The notes: a model not told the origin generated them from the sequence alone. 64,000 nucleotides of DNA from JANMZO01 sp963763135 (GCA_963763135.1 CAVXNJ010000001.1:439333-503332); one strand, 5' to 3'. Positions 27,156 through 36,510 are shown, counted from the first letter of the stretch. A program made the numbers and translations.

Positions 27156-29654
27156 GTGTCCCCGTTGGCTTCCGTTCGTGCCGTAATCGTCACCTCCACC
27201 CGACGGTTCGCCGGATCACGCCGAACGGCCGGAACGTTCGTCAAGCATCACGAGGGCATTCCGGTTGTGGTCGCCGTCGTCAACGACCGCTATCAGCACT
27301 GCGCCCGCGTCGTTGACGACCCGGCGCAGGACACTGGAGGACTCGAATGCGTCGATGTCCGTGCGTTGGTGGATGCCCAGTTGGGGGCCGGCGAATACGA
27401 ACGACTCGTCGCCCTGTATCCGGCCGACGAACTGGTGGAGCTGCTTCGACCGGTGGTTGTGCGGAAGGTTCTCGCCCGGGATGCCTCGCCCGCCGAGGTG
27501 GGCGCAACCGTCGTGGTGTCGATACCAGACGATGCCGAGATTGTCGCCCCGCTGTCGGACTTCATCGCTCTGGCGGGAGCGGGTCTCGCCGTCTCCGTCG
27601 TGCGACGAACCGCACTCCCCCGCGACGGTCGGATTCCCGACGAGGTGGACCTGGCCGAACACGGATTCGTGGATCAGCAGTTCTTCGCGGTCGGACCCGG
27701 CGGCGAAGACGTTCTCGATTGGTGGGTTGAGCGGTCGCAGCGTCATCCGTTCGTTGAGCCGGCGCGGCTCCTCACCCATCGGGTGCCGTGGCTGGATCAG
27801 GCGAAGCGCATGTTTCCCGACATGGTCGTGGAAGTGCCGGGGTTGACGAGGTCCTACCTGAACGCCGACGAGTCAAGCGCGGGGTCGGCTCCGGTTCTGC
27901 GCTTTACCGACTTCGATCCGACGCGCCCGTGGATCGCATCGCCCCTCGCCGGCTCATGGCCGCGAGTAACAGTAAGTGCACATATGGACCTCCGGCTAGC
28001 GTCCAAGGCCCGAGCTCGGGCTCTGTCTGACGCGGGGCACGATTCGGTTGGAACCGACGGGTCGCCGTTCGACCATATTGCGTTGGGCTATCCATACGAC
28101 ACTGTTATGCGCGCATTGTATTCTGAGGCGTTGCATGCGGCCGAGCGCAATCGAACACCGTTGCCCCCGAACCCGTTCGCCGAGCCGGGGTCATTCGTGG
28201 CCTGGCTTCGTGAAGACGTTGGCGACGGTTTGAGCAGGTATCTGCGGCACGCCCGCGACCTGACCCCCGACCTTTCGGCTTCGTTTGGGGGCGACGATGG
28301 GGCACTCATGAAATGGGCGCGAACCTCCGGGCCGAAGCGTGGGTTCAGCCCGAGCCTTACGGGGGTGTTGCCGTCACCAAGAGGTTCCGGGGGCAACCCG
28401 CCGGACGCGGCCACCGGAGGGCCGCCGGTACCCATGACGCCCGGTATCAACCTGGTCGGCCTGTTCAAAGCGGAGATGGGAGTCGGCGAAGCCGCTCGTC
28501 TGACCCACCGGGCGGTGCAACGCTCAGCGGTGCCTTGCAGCCTGGTGCTCGATGACGGCACCGCTCACCGACAGAACGACCCGTTCGACCTCGGAACGGC
28601 CACCGGTTTCCGTCACGACGTGAACGTGGTCGTGGCCAACGCCGATGCCCTCCCATCGGTTGTGGGCCGCCTCGATCGTGCCGCCGGAGCAGTCCAGTCC
28701 GTGTTCGCCGATCTCCCCACGATCGGTCTGTGGTTCTGGGAGACGGAGACGTTTCCGACGACTTACGACGCGGCGTTCGGCTTCGTCGATGAGGTGTGGG
28801 TGGCGAGTCAACACGTGCGTCGCGCCGTCGCACCGGCCGCAGCCGAGCATGGCGTTGCCGTTCACGTCATCCCGCTCGGAGCATCGATTCCTCCGCCGCC
28901 GCTCCCACCCGAGGAGGTAGCCGCCCGGGGCTTGGCGATCGGTATCCCGGCTGATCGGTTCTGTTTTCTGTTCTCGTTCGACCATCGCAGCATCGCAGAA
29001 CGCAAGAACCCCTGGGGTCTGATCGAGGCGTTTGCGCGGGCGTTTCCGGCACCGTCGCCGACCGGACCGGTCCTTGTCATCAAGTCCATTTCCGGCGAGG
29101 TTGACCTCCTCGGTCGGGAGCGGTTGCGGTGGATGGCCGCGTCACGTCCCGATGTGATCCTGGTTGAGGGATTCCTGGACCTTCCGGACCGGCAGGCGCT
29201 GCTGCAACGATCCAATGCGTACATATCACTTCACCGAGCTGAGGGTTGGGGGCTCACGATGGCCGAAGCCATGGCCTACGGAATTCCGACGATCGCGACG
29301 CGTTACTCCGGCAACCTGGAGTTCATGAACGACCGCAACTCCTGGCTGGTCGATTACTCGATGATTCCGATCGGCCACGACGTGGCCCACTACGGCGGTA
29401 TCGGCTCATGGGCCGACCCTGATCTCGATCAGGCGGCACAACTGATGAGGCGGATCATCGACGACACCGAGGAGCGTGATCGTCGGGCGCACCAGGGTTT
29501 GCTCGACGTGCAGGCCATGGCGACCAGCGACGCCGGCGGACGCTTTGTGATCGAACGGCTCCGCGAGGTCCGTAGAATCGACCTCGACGCCCGCCGTGCG
29601 AACATGCGGGCAAGACTTCACCTCAAACGCGATCTTGAACAGGACAGTGTGTGA
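27156..29654 (+). CDS. large GT4-type glycosyltransferase
   Basis: An 832-residue protein starting with GTG 27156. The first 420 residues are a domain I do not recognise, mixed alpha/beta with a His/Asp-rich middle. Residues 430-830 are GT-B: PGINLVGLFKAEMGVGEAARL is the acceptor-side motif of mannosyl/rhamnosyl transferases of multi-domain O-antigen proteins, FSFDHRSIAERKNPWGLIEAF opens the donor domain, and SLHRAEGWGLTMAEAMAYG carries the conserved EX7E. The two sites at 27973 and 28106 are in its linker region. It overlaps the following small gene by TGATG, so the two are translated together. Confidence 0.85.
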   Translation: MSPLASVRAVIVTSTRRFAGSRRTAGTFVKHHEGIPVVVAVVNDRYQHCARVVDDPAQDTGGLECVDVRALVDAQLGAGEYERLVALYPADELVELLRPVVVRKVLARDASPAEVGATVVVSIPDDAEIVAPLSDFIALAGAGLAVSVVRRTALPRDGRIPDEVDLAEHGFVDQQFFAVGPGGEDVLDWWVERSQRHPFVEPARLLTHRVPWLDQAKRMFPDMVVEVPGLTRSYLNADESSAGSAPVLRFTDFDPTRPWIASPLAGSWPRVTVSAHMDLRLASKARARALSDAGHDSVGTDGSPFDHIALGYPYDTVMRALYSEALHAAERNRTPLPPNPFAEPGSFVAWLREDVGDGLSRYLRHARDLTPDLSASFGGDDGALMKWARTSGPKRGFSPSLTGVLPSPRGSGGNPPDAATGGPPVPMTPGINLVGLFKAEMGVGEAARLTHRAVQRSAVPCSLVLDDGTAHRQNDPFDLGTATGFRHDVNVVVANADALPSVVGRLDRAAGAVQSVFADLPTIGLWFWETETFPTTYDAAFGFVDEVWVASQHVRRAVAPAAAEHGVAVHVIPLGASIPPPPLPPEEVAARGLAIGIPADRFCFLFSFDHRSIAERKNPWGLIEAFARAFPAPSPTGPVLVIKSISGEVDLLGRERLRWMAASRPDVILVEGFLDLPDRQALLQRSNAYISLHRAEGWGLTMAEAMAYGIPTIATRYSGNLEFMNDRNSWLVDYSMIPIGHDVAHYGGIGSWADPDLDQAAQLMRRIIDDTEERDRRAHQGLLDVQAMATSDAGGRFVIERLREVRRIDLDARRANMRARLHLKRDLEQDSV
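27973..27984. repeat. palindromic site TAAGTGCACATA
   Basis: An exact match to TANGYNNRCNTA inside the large GT gene, read as GTA-AGT-GCA-CAT; GTA and AGT are codons this genome otherwise avoids. Confidence 0.6.
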
Positions 29655-30046
29655 TGGCCAAGCAATCGAGTTCAGTCAAAGCAGTTGCGCAGAAGTTCAT
29701 CGTGCGAACGATCGCGTCAGAACTTGACCGGCGATCCCGCGCCCTGGAAAAGGCCCTGGCCGACACGAACGCGCAGTTGGTTTCGCTCGGATCGGCCCAG
29801 CAAACACTAAGTGCACAGATCGAGGCCAACCACGACTACGTGAGTCGGGTCCACGATCATGTGAAGAACGTGGAGGCCGCCCACAACCGCCTCGTCGCCC
29901 AACACGCGACCACCGTGGCGCGACTCGACACCTCAGGGCCGGAGCACGCCGCCATGAAGCGGGACCTGGAAGCGGTGGTCGGCGAGTTCGCCGGGCTTCG
30001 CGAAGCGGTAGCTCGCGTCGATGCACTCATGGAGCGTCGACCCTAA
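29654..30046 (+). CDS. small coiled-coil protein
   Basis: A 130-residue protein from ATG 29654, overlapping the GT stop by one base. It starts with a basic amphipathic segment (KAVAQKFIVRTIASELDRRSRAL) and then has heptad-like helices to the end (LGSAQQTLSAQIEANHDYV, MKRDLEAVVGEFAGLREAV). No membrane helix or catalytic motif is visible. Translational coupling suggests it binds or positions the large glycosyltransferase, as coiled-coil partners or molecular rulers do in other O-antigen systems; this is inference only. Confidence 0.7.
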   Translation: MAKQSSSVKAVAQKFIVRTIASELDRRSRALEKALADTNAQLVSLGSAQQTLSAQIEANHDYVSRVHDHVKNVEAAHNRLVAQHATTVARLDTSGPEHAAMKRDLEAVVGEFAGLREAVARVDALMERRP

Positions 30047-30063
30047 CCACACCGATTTCTTGG

Positions 30064-30363
30064 TCACCGGGGGTCGTTGTCGTCGAGGGTCAGGCGAATC
30101 GTCGGGTGGTCGCCTTCGTCGAGGTGTTCGGCTTTGCGCACGGCGGCTTTGAGGGGAACGAGGTACTTTCCGTCTTTGGGGAAAAGCGACGTTTCCCATT
30201 CGGTCCTGCCGATGCGGGCGACAACCGGAATCATGCCCCAGCCGTAGGTCACTCTCGACGACTCCTCGTGGAGGATCTCCGATTCCGCGTCGGGAACGGT
30301 CACGAAATACCAGGGGGCCGGACCCCGCCAGAACCACACTTCGCCTGCGAACTCCAGCTCCAT
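30064..30363 (-). CDS. DUF1905 domain protein
   Basis: A 99-residue protein whose whole length fits DUF1905: start MELEFAGEVWFWRGPAPWYF, core YGWGMIPVVARIGRTEWETSLFPKDG, and end YLVPLKAAVRKAEHLDEGD. This family forms a small beta-barrel and often stands alone or is fused to YdeI-like domains; its function is unknown. It is transcribed after the TSUP gene, 28 bp downstream of that gene's restored stop. Confidence 0.85.
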   Translation of the reverse strand: MELEFAGEVWFWRGPAPWYFVTVPDAESEILHEESSRVTYGWGMIPVVARIGRTEWETSLFPKDGKYLVPLKAAVRKAEHLDEGDHPTIRLTLDDNDPR

Positions 30364-30391
30364 TCGATGGCTCCTCCGCTCGCTGGTACCG

Positions 30392-31217
30392 CTACTTGCT
30401 CATCCAGAGCTTGATGGCCACGATCGTGCCGACCACACCGATGATGCCGCGCAGCACGTTTGGTGGAATCTTGCGTCCGACGCGGGCGCCGATCTGCAGC
30501 GCCCGCTATCGCCCCGATCCCGATGAGGAATGCGGCCAGCCACGCAATACCAGTGCCGGACTTGAACCAGGGAAAATGGATATATCCCCGAGCGATGAAG
30601 ACGACGGCCGCGATGCCGTTGACCGTCGCCGCCAGCACGTTCTTCAGGGCGTTGATACGCACGAGTTCGTCGGAGATCGCCATGCCGAGAACACCAACCA
30701 GGATCACGCCCTGGGCCGCCCCGAAATATCCGCCGTAGATCCCGGCGAGGAAGACGCCGACGAACGCGAGCGGGTTGATGTGGTCGGTCGCGGTGGTGAT
30801 GCCGGCAGCGGCTGCCGCCGCTCGGCGCGCCTTCACCCGGGCCTGTACCTTCGGTCCCGAGAGGACCAGCACAACGCCGACCATAACGAGGATCGGGACG
30901 ACTTCCTTGAACGAACCGGGGAATCTCAGCAACAGAAGTGCCCCGATGATGCTCCCGAGCAGTGAGGCCGGGACGAATCTGCGGATGCGGCTCTCCTGCC
31001 CCTTCAGCTCCCGGCGGAAGCCGTGCACCGCACTGAGTGACCCGGGGAACTGCCCGATGTTGTTGGCGATGTTCGCCGTCAGGCGCTCGAACCCCGATCC
31101 AACCAGGGCGGGGAACGAAATCAGGCTGCCGGAACCGACGATGGCATTGATGAAGCCTGATGCCACACCCGCCCCCACGATTACGACACCCTTCACCAAA
31201 GTCACGTCAACGGGCAC
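30392..31217 (-). CDS. TSUP/TauE-SafE family permease, frame broken by one base
   Basis: A membrane protein of about 274 residues with eight hydrophobic helices. GVASGFINAIVGSGSLISFPAL and YGGYFGAAQGVILVGVLG are the two half-repeat motifs of the TSUP family, which moves organosulfur or other small anions. As given, the frame goes wrong after FLIGIGAIAGA; removing one base near 30497-30503 restores LQIGARVGRKIPPNVLRGIIG and a normal stop at 30392. The start is GTG 31217 with the -10 box TACACT six nt upstream. Confidence 0.8.
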
Positions 31218-31223
31218 CGGGCG

Positions 31224-31229
31224 AGTGTA
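31224..31229 (-). promoter_or_regulatory. -10 box, leaderless TSUP gene
   Basis: On the minus strand TACACT is followed by 6 nt and GTG 31217. Confidence 0.6.
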
Positions 31230-31410
31230 TTCGAGGGAGGAACACCCGACCGAGTCGTATCGGTAGTAGCACCGAGTGGGGCCAAGCCGTCGCCGGGGGG
31301 CGCCACAGCGCCCGGGTGGTCAGTGCGTGTGTCGCTCACACCACACCCGGCACGCACACCAACACCGAGGTGACTTCAGCCCAACATCCACGGCCCGGGG
31401 TCCGTGAAGG

Positions 31411-31416
31411 TAGTTT
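31411..31416 (+). promoter_or_regulatory. -10 box, leaderless HerA-like gene
   Basis: TAGTTT lies 7 nt before ATG 31424. Confidence 0.6.
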
Positions 31417-31423
31417 GAAGGCC

Positions 31424-33778
31424 ATGGCATCGCTTTTCCTCGGTGAATCAGTAGACCCGGCCAACCACACCCGCAGCGGCAAGCGAATTGAGCTTGATCC
31501 GGCGTCGTTTACCACCCACGGGGTGATCGTCGGTCAGACCGGGTCGGGCAAGACCGGTCTCGGCATGGTGCTGATCGAGGAGGCGCTACGGGCCGGGGTG
31601 CCGACCCTGCTGATCGACCCGAAGGGCGACCTTGGGAATCTGACCCTTACCTTCCCGCAACTACGCACCGAAGATTTCGCCCCGTGGGTTGAGGGTGCTG
31701 ATGCTGCGACCGTGGCCACCCAGTGGAAGGACGGGTTGGCCAGCTGGGGCCTCGACGGCTCGACGATCGCCGAGTTGAAGTCGAAGGCCGACGTCACGAT
31801 CTACACGCCCGGGTCGACCGCCGGCGTGGGGCTCAACCTGATCGGCTCACTCCAGGCCCCCGCTGACGCCATCGACGACGCCGAAGCCCGCGTCGACGAA
31901 GTGAGCTCGGTGGTATCAGGTCTTCTCGGCCTGATGGGCATCGAGGCCGACCCGCTGTCGAGCCGGGAGCACATCCTGCTCACGAACCTGATCGACCGGG
32001 CCTGGGCGAGCGGCACCGACCTCGACCTCGCAGCACTCGTCGGCCAGGTGCAGCAGCCGCCGATGCGCAAACTCGGTGTGATCGACCTCGACTCGTTCTA
32101 TCCGGCCAACGACCGCACCGCGCTGGCGATGAAGCTCAACGGCCTGCTCGCGTCGCCGGCGTTCGGTTCGTGGGGGGAAGGCGTCGATCTCAACATCGAC
32201 ACGTTGCTTCACAGTGCCGACGGTCGGCCCCGCGCTGCGATCATCACGCTCGGTCACCTGGGCGACGAGGAGCGGCAGTTCGTCATCACCCTGCTGTTGG
32301 GCCGGCTCATCACGTGGATGCGCAAGCAGCCCGGCACCTCGCAACTGCGGGCCCTGGTCTACTTCGACGAGGTGTTCGGCTTCGTTCCGCCGACCGCGGC
32401 GCCGCCGAGCAAGAAGCCGATCCTCACGCTGTTGAAGCAGGCCCGCGCGTTCGGAGTGGGCCTGGTGCTCGCCACCCAGAACCCGGTCGACGTCGACTAC
32501 AAAGCGCTTTCCAACGCGACCACGTGGGTGATCGGTCGGCTGCAGACCGAGCGCGACCGCGACCGTCTGCTCGATGGCATGCGTTCCGCGGCGGGAGGTG
32601 TCGACATCGACAAGATCGCCGCGACGATAAGCGGGCTCGCCAAGCGTGAGTTCGTCCTGCATCGTTCCGGTGTCCCGGTTCCCGATGTGTTCACGTCACG
32701 TTGGTCGCTCGCGTACCTGCGCGGCCCGCTGACGCGCGAACAGATAAGCACACTTATGGCTACGCAGAAGGCCGGAGCGGCGACTGCCGCTGCTGCAGTT
32801 GTGGCCGCGTCGGGGGCTCCGGCCGCGGCAAGTCTCAACGAGAACGAAGTCCCCGTCGCTCCACCAGTGGCCAAGGGCACGATGAGCTACTTCCTCGATC
32901 CGGCGGCCCCGTGGGGTCGCGAGGTAGCGGCCAAGGTCGCCGGCACGCAGTACGAGGCGGCGATCGTCGCCCGGGTAAACCTGCTGTTCGATGAGGAGAA
33001 AGCTGACCTTCGTGAGCAGGTCGAGTGGGAAGCCGTGGCGCTTCCCCTTTCCCGCGTGTTCGATCCGACAACGATGATCGCGGTCGACTACGACGCTCGC
33101 GACCTTCGCACCGAGGCACCCACCGGGGCGACGTTCCTCCTGCCGGAAGCACCGCTCGCTGATGCGGCGTACTTCCGCAACGCCCAGCGAGCGCTGACCG
33201 ACCATCTCGTGGCGAACAAGTCGCTCACGCTGTACCGCAACGACGCGTTGAAGCTGTGGTCGCGACTGGGCGAAACGGAAACCGACTTCCTCGCCCGCTG
33301 CGATACCGAGGCGGAGTCGAGGGCCGACGCCGAAACCGACGACCTGCGGGCAACGCTCGAGGCGAAGAAGGACCGCATCCAGATCGCGATCGACGAAGCC
33401 GAGCGCAAAGCCGACGAGATCCGCGAGAACGCAAAGGATGACAAGAAGAACGAACTGATCGCCGGCGCCGGTGCGGTGCTCGGTGCGCTGTTCGGCGGAC
33501 GCAAGAGTGCCCGTTCGATCGCCCGCTCGGTTGGCTCCGCGTCGAGCCGCCGGGCCAAATCCTCCAAGGCCGCCAACCGGGCCGAGACGGCCGAGGCTCG
33601 TGTAGAGGCCAAGATGGAAGAACTGGCGGCCTTGGAAGAGCAGCTCTCCGACGAGATCTTCGAGATCGATGCCAAGTGGAACGAGATCGGCAAAGCGATC
33701 AAGGAGGTTCCGATCTCGTTGGAACGGGCCGACGTAACCGTAAGTGAACTTGCTATTTGCTGGATACCGACGGCGTGA
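31424..33778 (+). CDS. HerA-like (DUF853) P-loop ATPase
   Basis: A 784-residue HerA/FtsK-superfamily ATPase. Walker A is VGQTGSGKTG near residue 40, LLIDPKGDLGNL follows the first core, Walker B is LVYFDEVFGFVPP near 325, and LKQARAFGVGLVLATQNPVDVDYKAL plus the Arg-finger region IGRLQTERDRDRLLDG complete the motor. The C-terminal 300 residues hold an Ala-rich linker, a mixed domain and a long Lys/Glu coiled coil (DDLRATLEAKKDRIQIAIDEAERK) not typical of short YjgR proteins. HerA relatives pump or resect DNA or act with nucleases; no NurA-like nuclease is next to it. It overlaps the next gene by GTGA. Confidence 0.85.
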   Translation: MASLFLGESVDPANHTRSGKRIELDPASFTTHGVIVGQTGSGKTGLGMVLIEEALRAGVPTLLIDPKGDLGNLTLTFPQLRTEDFAPWVEGADAATVATQWKDGLASWGLDGSTIAELKSKADVTIYTPGSTAGVGLNLIGSLQAPADAIDDAEARVDEVSSVVSGLLGLMGIEADPLSSREHILLTNLIDRAWASGTDLDLAALVGQVQQPPMRKLGVIDLDSFYPANDRTALAMKLNGLLASPAFGSWGEGVDLNIDTLLHSADGRPRAAIITLGHLGDEERQFVITLLLGRLITWMRKQPGTSQLRALVYFDEVFGFVPPTAAPPSKKPILTLLKQARAFGVGLVLATQNPVDVDYKALSNATTWVIGRLQTERDRDRLLDGMRSAAGGVDIDKIAATISGLAKREFVLHRSGVPVPDVFTSRWSLAYLRGPLTREQISTLMATQKAGAATAAAAVVAASGAPAAASLNENEVPVAPPVAKGTMSYFLDPAAPWGREVAAKVAGTQYEAAIVARVNLLFDEEKADLREQVEWEAVALPLSRVFDPTTMIAVDYDARDLRTEAPTGATFLLPEAPLADAAYFRNAQRALTDHLVANKSLTLYRNDALKLWSRLGETETDFLARCDTEAESRADAETDDLRATLEAKKDRIQIAIDEAERKADEIRENAKDDKKNELIAGAGAVLGALFGGRKSARSIARSVGSASSRRAKSSKAANRAETAEARVEAKMEELAALEEQLSDEIFEIDAKWNEIGKAIKEVPISLERADVTVSELAICWIPTA
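32745..32756. repeat. palindromic site TAAGCACACTTA
   Basis: Exact match to TANGYNNRCNTA within the HerA-like gene, read as ATA-AGC-ACA-CTT; ATA and ACA are rare codons here. Confidence 0.6.
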
Positions 33779-34782
33779 GCGTTTCACATTCTCCGGGGCC
33801 CGAGGGGCTGAATGGCGACAGCCTGACTGACGCGCTTGTGGAGATCGCGATCGTCGACCTGGAGTCGCCACACGCGTCGGAACAGATTGACCGCGCGTGT
33901 CGAACGCTGGGGTTCTTTGCGCTCACGAACCACGGGATCAGCGAGGCTCAGCGCAACGAGCTCCTACACACGGCGCAGGAGTTCTTCGGTCTCCCTGCGG
34001 AAGAGAAGAATCGAGTCGCGCTGAGCACCGGTGGCCCGGCGTGGCGGGGCTGGTTCCCGCTGGGCGACGAGCTGACCTCGGGCGTGCCCGATCTTAAGGA
34101 AGGTTACTATTTCGGCCAGGAACTCCCCGTGGACCAGCGGCCGCTGCACGGTCCGAACCAGTGGCCGGCCCGTCCGACCACGCTGGCTCCGGTGGTCACG
34201 AAATGGATGCTCGACATGGAGGCCCTCGGTCAGCGGGTCCTCGCGCTCATGGCCGAAGGGCTCGGTCTCGCGCCGACGTTCTTCGCCGACGAACTCACCG
34301 CCTCACCCACTCCGCTGTTCCGCATCTTCCGCTACCCACCGCATCCCGACGGCGCGGCTGATCGCTGGGGCGTCGCGGAGCACAGCGACTACGGGCTGCT
34401 CACGCTGCTTGCGCACGATGGCACGCCCGGGTTGGAGGTCCACGTCGGCGATCGGTGGATCGCGGCACCCCACGATCCGGACCTGATCATCTGCAACCTC
34501 GGCGACATGCTCGACCGTCTCACCGGTGGCCGGTACCGCTCCACCCCTCACCGGGTGAGGAATCACGCGGGCCACGACCGTTACTCGTTCCCGTTCTTTC
34601 TCGATCCGAGCTGGAGCGCAGTCGTACGTCCACTTACCTTTTCCGACACTTGGGAAGTCCCCCACGATGCACACGCGCGTTGGGACCGGGCCAACCTTCG
34701 CAACGTCGACACCACCTACGGCGAGTGGCTCACCGCGAAGGTGTCGAAGGTGTTCCCATCGCTGGCCGATCAGGTTCTGTAG
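33775..34782 (+). CDS. 2-oxoglutarate/Fe(II) oxygenase, isopenicillin N synthase-like
   Basis: A 335-residue protein from GTG 33775, which overlaps the HerA-like stop by GTGA. The N-terminal DIOX_N segment is IAIVDLESPHASEQIDRACRTLGFFALTNHG. The C-terminal double-stranded beta-helix has the iron ligands HSD in EHSDYGLLTLL and a distal His in STPHRV, and the co-substrate-binding RXS in DRYSFPFF. Bacterial members act on varied small molecules; the substrate is not readable. Coupling to a DNA-motor-like ATPase is unusual. Confidence 0.87.
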   Translation: MSVSHSPGPEGLNGDSLTDALVEIAIVDLESPHASEQIDRACRTLGFFALTNHGISEAQRNELLHTAQEFFGLPAEEKNRVALSTGGPAWRGWFPLGDELTSGVPDLKEGYYFGQELPVDQRPLHGPNQWPARPTTLAPVVTKWMLDMEALGQRVLALMAEGLGLAPTFFADELTASPTPLFRIFRYPPHPDGAADRWGVAEHSDYGLLTLLAHDGTPGLEVHVGDRWIAAPHDPDLIICNLGDMLDRLTGGRYRSTPHRVRNHAGHDRYSFPFFLDPSWSAVVRPLTFSDTWEVPHDAHARWDRANLRNVDTTYGEWLTAKVSKVFPSLADQVL

Positions 34783-34871
34783 TTACCGCACGTGCTGGGG
34801 CCGCTTCGGGGGAACCGCCGTCGGCGAATCACCGGGCGACCATCCGACACGCCGGCGCAGGAAACCTCAAG

Positions 34872-35501
34872 TCAGCTCAAGAGGAAGTACGTGTCGGGTC
34901 GATCGCCGAAACCGTCCACGAGGAGGCGCACGTTTCCGACCGCTTCCTGGGCGACGGTCAGGCAGTGGGTTCCCGTTAACGCCGCACCCTTCGCTACCTC
35001 GGCGGTCACGTCGAAGTCGGTGCCGTAGCCCCCGCCACAACCCGTGGTGGATGCGTACTTCTGTCCGTTCGTATCAATTCCTCCCCAAACGTGACCGGTC
35101 GTCCCACTCTCGTCGGGTCCGGCGAAGACCACCTCCACCACGATCCGCATGAAGGTGAACCCGACATCAGGAGCAACCGCATACTCCGAAATTGATTCGG
35201 GAGAGACATTTCGTTCGACCTGAAGGACCCGAACACGAAAGCGGTGACCAATCGGTCCGGCCTCGATCGCCGTGCCTAGCGGCACCGGCCGGAGAGCCGA
35301 TCCAAGTGCCGGCAGGGACCAAACGAGCCGCTTCTTCGCGTTTCGCGCACAGACGACGGTCACGTCGGACTTGGTGGCGCTCACCGATCCCGATTTGGTG
35401 CAAGCCGCACCCAGTACTGGTCGTTTCGGTGCGGCCTGGGCCGAAGATGCAAATGTTCCGACGGCAACGGCCACTGCCAACGTGCACAGAAGTGGTTTCA
35501 T
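34872..35501 (-). CDS. secreted beta-rich protein (DUF4352-like)
   Basis: A 209-residue protein from ATG 35501, with GGGAGGA 5 nt before it. The signal peptide MKPLLCTLAVAVAVGTFASSAQA is typical. Next comes a small two-Cys segment (GAACTKSG, VVCARN) ending in LVWSLP, seen at the N-termini of actinobacterial secreted proteins. Residues 90-205 have the pattern RVRVLQVERNVSPES ... FTFMRIVVEVVFAGPDES, which fits a DUF4352/immunoglobulin-like fold. Function unknown. It follows the methyltransferase on the opposite side of a 160-bp spacer. Confidence 0.75.
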   Translation of the reverse strand: MKPLLCTLAVAVAVGTFASSAQAAPKRPVLGAACTKSGSVSATKSDVTVVCARNAKKRLVWSLPALGSALRPVPLGTAIEAGPIGHRFRVRVLQVERNVSPESISEYAVAPDVGFTFMRIVVEVVFAGPDESGTTGHVWGGIDTNGQKYASTTGCGGGYGTDFDVTAEVAKGAALTGTHCLTVAQEAVGNVRLLVDGFGDRPDTYFLLS

Positions 35502-35661
35502 TCGATTCCTCCCGGTTGGGCCGCTCAAAAGCGTCTTGGTGATCTGACCACATCGAGCCCCGCCTGCCAAGTGGAACATTCTTGACGGCGGCAAATCAGA
35601 CGCAAGATCGGACCAGGCGAACAGTGGTTCGCGGGGCGCACTGCCTCCCAACGAACACTCG

Positions 35662-36432
35662 TCAGAACGGCGCCCGGCCGCGGAGCTGCTTCAGTCGGGA
35701 TGCGAGGCGCGGGGTCGACAGCCCGACCGCAGCATGCGCGACCGGCGAAGGTGATGCATCGCTGCGCCGCTCCGCGTACATGCACCACTGGTCGTGGAAC
35801 TCCCCCATGAAGCCGCCGCGAGATTCGTAGATCCGAAACAGGTCGGTAACCATGTCGAGGATCTCGCCCTCGCGAAACACCGTGCGGTTGCGATCGGTCG
35901 ACAGAACGTTCGGAGGACTGCGGAACCACGAGCAGAACAACTTCCCACCGGGCCGAAGAACCCGGGCGATCTCGGTGAGGTAACGGCGACTCACTTCCGC
36001 GGTACCGAAGTGCGTGAACACGGATCCGGTGATGACCCCGTTGAAGCTCGCATCGGGAAACGGCAGCACCACCGATTCCGGGAGCATCGATCCCTCCGGG
36101 TTGTACATCTCGTTGTACACGTCGAGGAACACGAACTCCGAGCCCGCGACCCGCGGCGCCAGCTCCGCCGTGCAGAACGTGACGCTCTCTTTCACCGGGT
36201 CGACACCGACATAGCGGTTGAGCCCCTGACCCAGCAGGCCGAAGAGTTGGCGCCCGTTTCCACAGCCGATGTCGAGTACGTCGGAACCCGGGAACGTGAG
36301 GCCGCGCGCCGACAGTTCGATGCCTTCATCGACGCTGGCCGCCAAGGATTCCTGCACCGGCGGAAGGTGACCGTGCGTGGCCCGGCCGTAAACGGTCTCC
36401 CAGTCAATGTTGGGATCATTCGGCTTCAGCAC
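35662..36432 (-). CDS. class I SAM-dependent methyltransferase
   Basis: A 256-residue protein starting with GTG 36432. Motif I is VLDIGCGNGRQLFGLL near residue 52, the acidic residue after beta-2 is in YVGVDP, the post-II region is LPFPDASFNGVITGSVFTHF, and motif IV/V is RVLRPGGKLFCSWF. This is a standard methyltransferase-11/25 fold; the substrate is unknown. A -10 box six nt before the GTG marks a leaderless mRNA. It diverges from the nucleoside hydrolase gene across 78 bp. Confidence 0.85.
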   Translation of the reverse strand: MLKPNDPNIDWETVYGRATHGHLPPVQESLAASVDEGIELSARGLTFPGSDVLDIGCGNGRQLFGLLGQGLNRYVGVDPVKESVTFCTAELAPRVAGSEFVFLDVYNEMYNPEGSMLPESVVLPFPDASFNGVITGSVFTHFGTAEVSRRYLTEIARVLRPGGKLFCSWFRSPPNVLSTDRNRTVFREGEILDMVTDLFRIYESRGGFMGEFHDQWCMYAERRSDASPSPVAHAAVGLSTPRLASRLKQLRGRAPF

Positions 36433-36438
36433 CGGTCG

Positions 36439-36444
36439 AACCTA
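36439..36444 (-). promoter_or_regulatory. -10 box, leaderless methyltransferase gene
   Basis: On the minus strand TAGGTT is followed by 6 nt and GTG 36432. Confidence 0.6.
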
Positions 36445-36498
36445 TCATCGGGTCGCGAGTGTGCGGTCCGGGCTCGCACGGTTGTGCGTGTTCGCCGC

Positions 36499-36504
36499 TA
36501 CGGT
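36499..36504 (+). promoter_or_regulatory. -10 box, leaderless nucleoside hydrolase gene
   Basis: TACGGT lies 6 nt before GTG 36511, back to back with the methyltransferase promoter. Confidence 0.6.
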
Positions 36505-36510
36505 GGAACC

